A stretch of DNA of 13,666 nt from NCBI GenBank assembly GCA_007127625.1, contig SKYZ01000136.1, positions 1-13,666 of the forward strand, written 5' to 3'. The stretch is from Aquisalimonas sp. (lineage in GTDB: Bacteria > Pseudomonadota > Gammaproteobacteria > Nitrococcales > Aquisalimonadaceae). The translations under genes were made by a program, and so were the position numbers. Below, piece after piece: positions 8,642 through 13,666 of this stretch; positions within the stretch are counted from its first letter, which is position 1, and the number at the start of each line of letters is the position of its first letter. Under the pieces are notes generated by a model that had not been told where the DNA came from, ran no database searches, and saw nothing but the letters and a program-made list of their open reading frames with translations.

Positions 8642-9470
8642 GAGCGTTATCGGCGTGATCGCCCTCAGCGGGCTGGGTCTGTACGTCGGTCTCATGATTC
8701 TACTCTACGGGATGCAGTCCCGGCTTATCCATCTGCCTGGTGTGCCGGGCCGCGAACTGATGGCGACGCCCGCGGACATCGGCCTGCAGTGGGAGGACGT
8801 GCAGCTACGCACGGAGGACGATGTGTCCCTGCACGGGTGGTATCTCCCGGCACCGGAGGACGGCGCCGGCTATACCGTGGCCTTCTTCCACGGCAATGCC
8901 GGCAACATCAGTCATCGGCTGGACAGCCTCGAGATCTTCCACGAGCTCGGCCTTGCCACCCTGATTATCGACTACCGCGGATACGGGCGGAGCGAGGGCA
9001 GTCCATCCGAGGAGGGGCTGTACCGGGACGGTGACGCGGTCTGGCGCTATCTGGTGGACGAGCGCAACGTGCCGCCCGGGGAGGTCATCGCCTTCGGGCG
9101 TTCCCTGGGCGCAGCCGTGGCGGCGCGGGTGGCGGCGGAGCACGAAGTGGGCGGCGTGATGCTGGAGTCGGCGTTCACCTCCGCCCCTGATCGCGGTGCA
9201 GAGCTCTACCCGATCTTCCCGGTGCGGCTGCTCGCCCGTATCGACTATCCCACCCGGGACTACGTGCGGGGCGTGGAGGCCCCGGTGCTGGTGGTCCATA
9301 GCCCGGATGACGAGATCATTCCCGTCCACCATGGCCGCGCGATCTACGAGGCCGCTCCGGAGCCGAAGCAGTTCCTGGAGATCAGCGGTGACCACAACAC
9401 GGGATTCCTGCAGAGCCGTGAGCGCTACGCCCGGGGAATCGCGGAGTGGCTGCGGACGCTGGAGCGGTAG
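8640..9470 (+). CDS. Membrane-anchored alpha/beta hydrolase (BEM46/YfhR-like)
   Basis: A 276-residue protein with one N-terminal hydrophobic helix (about 2-23) followed by MQSRLIHLPG, a start typical of the BEM46/YfhR/ABHD13-like group. Fold signatures are complete: FFHGNAGN (82-89, oxyanion), DYRGYGRSEG (111-120), nucleophile GRSLG (Ser155), acid in HSPDDEIIP (Asp223/224) and His252 in SGDHN. It is probably a serine hydrolase anchored in the inner membrane; substrate unknown. ATG at 8640 is chosen because GAGGTG lies just upstream (8632-8637) and the protein then begins with its helix. An ATG at 8610 would add ten residues. Its start overlaps that of the divergent lipoprotein hydrolase, and pyrE is convergent 69 bp downstream. 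Confidence 0.85.
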   Translation: MSVIGVIALSGLGLYVGLMILLYGMQSRLIHLPGVPGRELMATPADIGLQWEDVQLRTEDDVSLHGWYLPAPEDGAGYTVAFFHGNAGNISHRLDSLEIFHELGLATLIIDYRGYGRSEGSPSEEGLYRDGDAVWRYLVDERNVPPGEVIAFGRSLGAAVAARVAAEHEVGGVMLESAFTSAPDRGAELYPIFPVRLLARIDYPTRDYVRGVEAPVLVVHSPDDEIIPVHHGRAIYEAAPEPKQFLEISGDHNTGFLQSRERYARGIAEWLRTLER

Positions 9471-9475
9471 CCGGT

Positions 9476-9503
9476 TGTAGTCACCCGCGGCGCCGCTCCT
9501 ACA
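9476..9503 (-). repeat. REP-like palindrome between hydrolase and pyrE
   Basis: Outer arms TGTAG (9476-9480) and CTACA (9499-9503) enclose the perfect palindrome GCGGCGCCGC (9487-9496). Read on the minus strand it begins TGTAGGAGCGGC, like the common Pseudomonas REP sequence. No T-run follows on either strand, so it is not a classical terminator, though it lies between convergent genes. Confidence 0.6.
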
Positions 9504-9539
9504 CGGCAGGGGAAGGCTCGTCGGCGGCTTTGTTTGGCT

Positions 9540-10181
9540 TCAGGCGCCGTAGCGCTGCCGGTAGTCCTGGATGGCTGCCAGCGCCGAATCCCGGTCACCG
9601 CGTTGCTCGAGCCAGGTCACCACGTCATCCAGGTCGACGATGGGGATCACCGGCGCGCCGTACTGCGCCCGGACCTGCTGCACCGCCGATTCCGTTCCAC
9701 TGCCCCGTTCCTTGCGGTCCACGGCCACGGCGATGCCGGCAAGCTCGGCGCCGGCGGCCCGGATCAGTTCCGCCGATTCGGCCACGGCGGTGCCCGCGGA
9801 GATGACGTCGTCAATCACCAGCACCCGGCCCTGCAGCGGTGCGCCGACGATGCTGCCGCCCTCGCCGTGATCCTTTGCCTCCTTGCGGTTGAACGCCCAC
9901 GGGATGTCCCGGCCATGGTGGTCGGCCAGGGCCACGGCGGTGGCGCTGGCCAGGGGGATGCCCTTGTAGGCGGGGCCGAAGAGCATGTCGAAATCGATGC
10001 CCGACGCGACGATGGCACGGGCGTAGTAGCGTCCCAGGGCACCCAGCGTCGCGCCGGTGTTGAACAGGCCGGCATTGAAGAAATAGGGGCTGACGCGCCC
10101 CGATTTCAGCGTGAATTCGCCGAACCGGAGCACGTCCTGCTCCAGGGCGAAGTCGAGAAACTCGCGTTGGTAGTCGTGCAT
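9540..10181 (-). CDS. pyrE: Orotate phosphoribosyltransferase
   Basis: Pyrimidine synthesis enzyme: orotate plus PRPP gives OMP and pyrophosphate, in the cytosol. It has 213 residues, identical in length to E. coli PyrE. Seen: [14 protein letters not shown] (25-38), [10 protein letters not shown] (69-78), the mobile catalytic loop [11 protein letters not shown] (99-109, with Lys103) and the PRPP-binding [12 protein letters not shown] (121-132). It starts at an ATG with only a weak GGA upstream. It follows ppc on the same strand after 67 bp; the gap contains a REP-like palindrome. In E. coli pyrE is close to dut; here it lies about 8 kb away on the opposite strand, so the neighbourhood is conserved but rearranged. 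Confidence 0.97.
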   Translation of the reverse strand: MHDYQREFLDFALEQDVLRFGEFTLKSGRVSPYFFNAGLFNTGATLGALGRYYARAIVASGIDFDMLFGPAYKGIPLASATAVALADHHGRDIPWAFNRKEAKDHGEGGSIVGAPLQGRVLVIDDVISAGTAVAESAELIRAAGAELAGIAVAVDRKERGSGTESAVQQVRAQYGAPVIPIVDLDDVVTWLEQRGDRDSALAAIQDYRQRYGA

Positions 10182-10220
10182 AAGCCGTTTCCGTTGTCCT
10201 TGCCGAGATCATCAAACCGG

Positions 10221-10234
10221 ACGGTACCCACCGT
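10221..10234. repeat. Small inverted repeat between ppc and pyrE
   Basis: ACGGT (10221-10225) and ACCGT (10230-10234) form a 5-bp stem with a 4-base loop. On the minus strand, leaving ppc, it is followed by CCGGTTT. This is a weak terminator candidate at best. Confidence 0.2.
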
Positions 10235-10248
10235 AGGAGCGGCGCCGG
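10233..10248 (+). repeat. REP-like sequence at the ppc stop
   Basis: GTAGGAGCGGCGCCG (10233-10247) is an exact 15-base inverted copy of 9488-9502 on the other side of pyrE. It touches the ppc stop codon. It is a half-element: the distal arm is not recognisable, since the sequence there is the ppc end. Confidence 0.55.
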
Positions 10249-12894
10249 TTATCCGGTGTTCCGCATCCCCGCGGCGATGCCGTTGATGCACACCTGCAGG
10301 GCCTTGCGCAGGTGTTCCTCGTTGCGATGGCGCACCCGGTGCAGCAGTTCCACCTGCAGCCGGTTCAGCGGGTCCACGTACGGGTTGCGTACGTCCACCG
10401 AGCGCCGGACCACGGGAAAATCCGATAGCGGCCGCTCGTGACCGGTGACGGTGAGCACGCTGTCCAGCGTGGTCCGGTAGCGTCCGCGCAGGTCCTTGCC
10501 AAGGGGCTGCAGCTCTGTCGGCACCAGCCGGCGGTCATACATGGCGGCGACGTCCGGGTCGCCCTTGGCGAGCACCATTTCCACCATGTCCAGAAAGGCG
10601 TGGAAGAACGGCCAGTCCCGGAACATGGTCTGCAGCTCCTCTGTACGGCCCTGTTCCTGGGCATGGGCTAGGGCTTCGCCGACGCCCAGCCAGGCCGGCA
10701 GAAGCAGGCGGGTCTGCGTCCAGCTGAAAATCCACGGGATCGCCCGCAGACTCTCCACGCCGCCTTCCTTGCGCCGCTTCGCCGGTCGCGAGCCGATGGT
10801 CAGGCCGGCGATCTCCTGCTCCGGGGTCGCGGATCGGAAGTAGTCCACGAACTCCGGGGTGTGGCGCACCATGCCGCGGTAGTTCTCCACGGCGATGCCG
10901 GAGAGCTGGTCCATGAGATCCCGCCAGCTCTGCTGCGGCTCCGGCGGCGGTTGCAGTGTGGCCTCGAGGACCGCCGTGGTGTAGAGCTCGAGATTGCGCA
11001 GGGCGATGCCCGGCAGGCCGAATTTGGCCTGGATGACCTCCCCCTGCTCGGTGGCCCGCAGGCTGCCCTGCACCGAGCCCGGCGGCTGGGACAGAATGGC
11101 GGCGTGGGTGGGGCCGCCGCCGCGGCCGATGGAACCGCCGCGGCCGTGGAACAGGGTGAGCTGGACGTTGTTGCGACGGCAGCAGGCCACCAGCCGCTCC
11201 TGGGTCTGGTACAGCGCCCAGGCGGCGGTGAGATGCCCGGCATCCTTGCCGGAGTCGGAGTAGCCGATCATCACCTCCTGGTGGCCGCCGATACGCTGGC
11301 GGTACCAGTCGATCTCCAGTAGCCGTTCCAGGCACTCCTCGGCGCCGTTGAGGTCGTCCAGAGTCTCGAACAGCGGCACCACCCGCAGATAGTGTCTCAC
11401 CCCCGCCTCTTTCTGCAGCAGCTCCACCGCCAGGATGTCCGAGGGCGTTGCCGCCATGGAGATGACGTAGGCACCCAGGCTCTCCGGGCCCTGTTCGGCG
11501 ATGACCCGAAAGGTGTCCAGGGTCTCCTGGACTTCCTCGTCCGGCTCGAAGCCGCGAGGGGTGAGAGGGCGGGGGTTGTTCAGCTCGCGGATCAGGAACG
11601 CCTGTCGGGCGGACTCGTCCCAGGCGGCGTAGTCGCCCAGGTCCAGCTCCCGGGTGATCGCCCCCAGGGCGTTGGCGTGGCGTCCGGCCTCCTGGCGGAT
11701 GTCGATGCGCATCAGCGTCAGACCAAAGCAGCTCAGTCGCCGAAGCAGGTCCAGTAGCCGCCCGTCGGCCACCACGCCGGCGCCGCATCGGTGCAGCGAG
11801 TGGTAGCACGCCAGCAGCGGCTTGCGCAGGTCCTCGGCGTCGCGGTAGATCTCGCCTTCCGGGGCCGCCTTGCCCTCCAGACGTGCCTCCAGCCAGCGCA
11901 GGGTGAGGCGCAGCCGGGCCCGGACGCGCTTGAGCATGACCCGGTAAGGTTCCCAGGCATCGCCCACCTGCTCACTCAGTTCCGAGTCCCGGCACTGCAG
12001 CGAGAGTTCGGAGATCAACTGGCCGATCTCCTTTTCGTACAGGCTCGCCGCCTGCCAGCGGGCCATCAGGCAGGCGTCGCGGGTGACCCGCGCGGTGACC
12101 CGCGGGTTGCCATCGCGATCGCCGCCCATCCAGGAGCCGAAGCGGATGGGCGCCACGTCCAAGGGCATCCCGCGGCCGGTGTAGTGGTGGAGCATGCGGT
12201 CCATTCGCCGGGCATGACGCGGTATGGCGTCCCACAGGGTCTGCTCCACCACGGCGTAGCCCCAGCGGGCCTCATCCAGCGGCGAAGGCCGGCGCTGACG
12301 GATTTCGTCGGTGTACCAGGCGGCGGTGACTTCGCCCTTGAGGGCTTGCGCCAGCGCGCCGGACTCCTCCGGCGTGAGGTCCTGCCGGTCCTGGGTCTCC
12401 AGCATGCTGGCGATGTTGTTGTGCTTCTGCAGCAGGGTGCGGCGGGTCACTTCCGTGGGATGGGCGGTGAGCACCAGCCCCACCTGCATGTTGCACACGG
12501 CCTGGTAGAGATCGTCCGGGTCAGTGGTGCCCGCGACCCGCTCGAAGCCTTCCTCCAGGGAACCGCGCAGGGGGCCCGAGTCCGGGGCACGCGCCCATGC
12601 GCGGCTGCGCCGCACGCGGTGGTGCTGTTCGGCAATGTTGGCGAGATTGAGAAAGTGCGAGAAGGCACGCACCACGGGCATGATGCGGTCATCCTCCAGG
12701 CCCGTGAGCGTCTGCTCGAGCTCACGCGCGGCATCGTTGTCGCCGGCGCGGGCCTGCTTGGCCAGCCGTCGCACGGTCTCTACGGTGTCGAACAGGGGCT
12801 CGCCTCCCTGTTCCCGGATGACCTCCCCGAGCAGTTCTCCGAGTTCGCGGATGTCTTCGCGCAGGGGCTGGTCGGCCGCGGTTCGCTCGCTCAT
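10249..12894 (-). CDS. ppc: Phosphoenolpyruvate carboxylase
   Basis: Anaplerotic cytosolic enzyme that adds bicarbonate to phosphoenolpyruvate to give oxaloacetate. It has 881 residues; E. coli has 883. Signatures: VLTAHPTEVTRRTL (141-154, catalytic His145), FGSWMGGDRDGNP (252-264), FHGRGGSIGRGGGP (582-595, His583 and the glycine-rich loop), SRPAKRR (702-708), AIPWIFSWTQ (718-727) and the invariant C-terminal MRNTG (877-881). Start at the 12894 ATG has GAGG 5 bases upstream and gives MSERTAAD; an upstream in-frame start at 12966 would run through the palindromic repeat. Bacterial enzymes are usually activated by acetyl-CoA and inhibited by aspartate; assumed here by family. pyrE follows on the same strand. 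Confidence 0.98.
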   Translation of the reverse strand: MSERTAADQPLREDIRELGELLGEVIREQGGEPLFDTVETVRRLAKQARAGDNDAARELEQTLTGLEDDRIMPVVRAFSHFLNLANIAEQHHRVRRSRAWARAPDSGPLRGSLEEGFERVAGTTDPDDLYQAVCNMQVGLVLTAHPTEVTRRTLLQKHNNIASMLETQDRQDLTPEESGALAQALKGEVTAAWYTDEIRQRRPSPLDEARWGYAVVEQTLWDAIPRHARRMDRMLHHYTGRGMPLDVAPIRFGSWMGGDRDGNPRVTARVTRDACLMARWQAASLYEKEIGQLISELSLQCRDSELSEQVGDAWEPYRVMLKRVRARLRLTLRWLEARLEGKAAPEGEIYRDAEDLRKPLLACYHSLHRCGAGVVADGRLLDLLRRLSCFGLTLMRIDIRQEAGRHANALGAITRELDLGDYAAWDESARQAFLIRELNNPRPLTPRGFEPDEEVQETLDTFRVIAEQGPESLGAYVISMAATPSDILAVELLQKEAGVRHYLRVVPLFETLDDLNGAEECLERLLEIDWYRQRIGGHQEVMIGYSDSGKDAGHLTAAWALYQTQERLVACCRRNNVQLTLFHGRGGSIGRGGGPTHAAILSQPPGSVQGSLRATEQGEVIQAKFGLPGIALRNLELYTTAVLEATLQPPPEPQQSWRDLMDQLSGIAVENYRGMVRHTPEFVDYFRSATPEQEIAGLTIGSRPAKRRKEGGVESLRAIPWIFSWTQTRLLLPAWLGVGEALAHAQEQGRTEELQTMFRDWPFFHAFLDMVEMVLAKGDPDVAAMYDRRLVPTELQPLGKDLRGRYRTTLDSVLTVTGHERPLSDFPVVRRSVDVRNPYVDPLNRLQVELLHRVRHRNEEHLRKALQVCINGIAAGMRNTG

Positions 12895-12934
12895 GGTGGC
12901 CTCGATGTTCACGTGGGCGTGGACCGGGTGTGGC

Positions 12935-12996
12935 GAAAGAAAAGTCGGGGCTGAAGCCTCTCCCACCAGATCGGTGCGGGAGGGCTGCAGCCCCGA
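12935..12996 (-). terminator. Palindromic repeat pair with T-rich tail, probable terminator of the FAD-CBS gene
   Basis: TCGGGGCTG (12945-12953) and CAGCCCCGA (12988-12996) are exact 9-bp inverted arms. Each arm also belongs to a smaller palindrome (GGGCTGCAGCCC at 12983-12994 is perfect; the other copy, around 12948-12958, is imperfect). The two units are therefore an opposed repeat pair around AGATC. On the minus strand the last hairpin is followed by CTTTTCTTTC, which fits an intrinsic terminator downstream of the gene ending at 13035 and upstream of ppc. Similar GGGGCT-AGCCCC palindromes are dispersed repeats in some gammaproteobacteria, from memory. Confidence 0.5.
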
Positions 12997-13034
12997 GGGG
13001 ACGGCATCTCATACCGCGGCAGTCGGTGCCAGTA

Positions 13035-13666
13035 TTACTCCGGCAGGCCGAACTGCTCGACGCTGGCGAAGATGTCCGTATCGGAGATGATGCCGATGGG
13101 CTCCTGGTCCTTGTCCTTCACTGCGCAGCGCCGGATATTGCTGGAACCCATCTTCTCGGCGCACTCGTTCAGCGTCATGTCCACCGGCACGGTGACCAGC
13201 GGCTTGGAGGCCACTTCACCCACCTTGACCGTGTTGGGCCGGCGGCTCGGCTGGACGATGCGGGCGAGCACGTCCCGCTGGGTCATGATGCCCCATTCGC
13301 CGTCTTCGCCGGGGCGCACGATGACGCTGCTGATGCGCTTCTCCCGCATCAGGTGCATGGCGTCCTCGACATTGGTGTCCGCGGGCACGGAGACCGGGTT
13401 GGGGTTCATGAGGTCGCCGACGGTGCGGTTGGCATCAATGGGAGCGTTGTATTCGATCTTCACCCCGGCATTTTCAATGTAGGCGATTTCCAGTTCGATG
13501 ACCTTTCTGGACAGCCGGAATTCCGGTACCGCGATCCCCAGCATGCCGCCGGGAACGGGCTGCGCCTCGAAAACCGTGGTTTCGTATCCCATCTGGGCCA
13601 GAAAATACGCGCATGTGAGGCCTGCGGGGCCGGCGCCCACAACGGCCACCTTTTCCGGCCGGGTCA
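13035..13666 (-). CDS. GltD-like FAD-binding segment fused to two CBS domains, 5' part beyond the window
   Basis: The frame is open to the window edge, so the N-terminus is missing. Counting from the GTG at 13649, which is probably internal (TRPEK is read before it): residues 1-70 are the start of a GltD/NADPH-glutamate-synthase-beta-like flavoprotein, with dinucleotide motif VVGAGPAGL (3-11), FEAQPVPGGMLGIAVPEFRL (28-47) and the AGVKIEYN strand. About residue 75 the oxidoreductase stops and CBS domain 1 begins (TVGDLMNPNPVSV, about 76-132), then CBS domain 2 (VGEVASKPLVTV, about 143-200). The second FAD segment and the NAD(P)H domain of GltD are absent. CBS pairs usually bind adenosyl ligands. 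Possibly a nucleotide- or redox-sensing regulator; function unknown. Translation is clean, with no internal stop. It precedes ppc on the same strand but is separated by a probable terminator. Confidence 0.75.
   Translation of the reverse strand, partial: TRPEKVAVVGAGPAGLTCAYFLAQMGYETTVFEAQPVPGGMLGIAVPEFRLSRKVIELEIAYIENAGVKIEYNAPIDANRTVGDLMNPNPVSVPADTNVEDAMHLMREKRISSVIVRPGEDGEWGIMTQRDVLARIVQPSRRPNTVKVGEVASKPLVTVPVDMTLNECAEKMGSSNIRRCAVKDKDQEPIGIISDTDIFASVEQFGLPE

Noticed and set aside
10535..11809. A 424-codon minus-strand frame inside ppc in another frame
   Set aside because: Gly/Ala/Arg/Pro-rich composition typical of an out-of-frame reading of GC-rich coding DNA.
11791..12954. A 387-codon plus-strand frame opposite ppc
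   Set aside because: A shadow of the ppc reading frame, with no signature motif, while ppc is complete and conserved.
13035..13666. Ordinary glutamate synthase small subunit (GltD)
   Set aside because: Only the first FAD-binding segment matches; the rest is a CBS pair, and the NAD(P)H-binding half is missing.

Overview
This is a GC-rich chromosomal window from a gammaproteobacterium. Gene order radC / coaBC-dut-algC-argB, with pyrE nearby, is a housekeeping neighbourhood known from Pseudomonas and, in shortened form, Enterobacteria. A DUF4124 protein, an arginine-sensitive-type ArgB and GTAG-headed palindromic repeats fit a Chromatiales/Ectothiorhodospiraceae-like or pseudomonad-like lineage. 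That placement is inference; there is no 16S or other decisive marker here.

Left part (1-5705): a partial radC reads leftward. Divergently, coaBC, dut and algC form a tight rightward operon (coaBC/dut overlap by 4 bp; dut/algC gap 6 bp), followed after a 280-bp gap by argB. They supply coenzyme A, dUTP removal, hexose phosphate isomerisation for polysaccharides, and arginine. The algC frame is almost twice the usual length: a two-helix membrane anchor with an extracytoplasmic domain precedes a complete phosphomannomutase/phosphoglucomutase. An internal GTG with a good ribosome binding site could also give the ordinary soluble enzyme. The algC-argB gap is filled by GTAG-headed hairpins of REP type.

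Middle part (5706-9470): three leftward genes: a lipoprotein alpha/beta hydrolase, an ATP-type 6-phosphofructokinase, and an exported DUF4124 coiled-coil protein whose stop abuts the argB stop. A second, membrane-anchored alpha/beta hydrolase reads rightward; its start codon overlaps that of the lipoprotein hydrolase on the opposite strand.

Right part (9540-13666): leftward pyrE, ppc and a partial gene that joins the FAD-binding beginning of a GltD-like oxidoreductase directly to a pair of CBS domains. REP-like palindromes lie on both sides of pyrE, and an inverted pair of another palindrome with a T-rich tail lies between the CBS gene and ppc, where it can act as a terminator.

I see no tRNA, rRNA, CRISPR array, insertion sequence, defence island or phage gene. 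No gene-free stretch exceeds 300 bases. The most unusual items are the FAD-CBS chimera, the two-form AlgC, the overlapping divergent start codons, and the REP clusters. None by itself demonstrates an undescribed multi-gene system.
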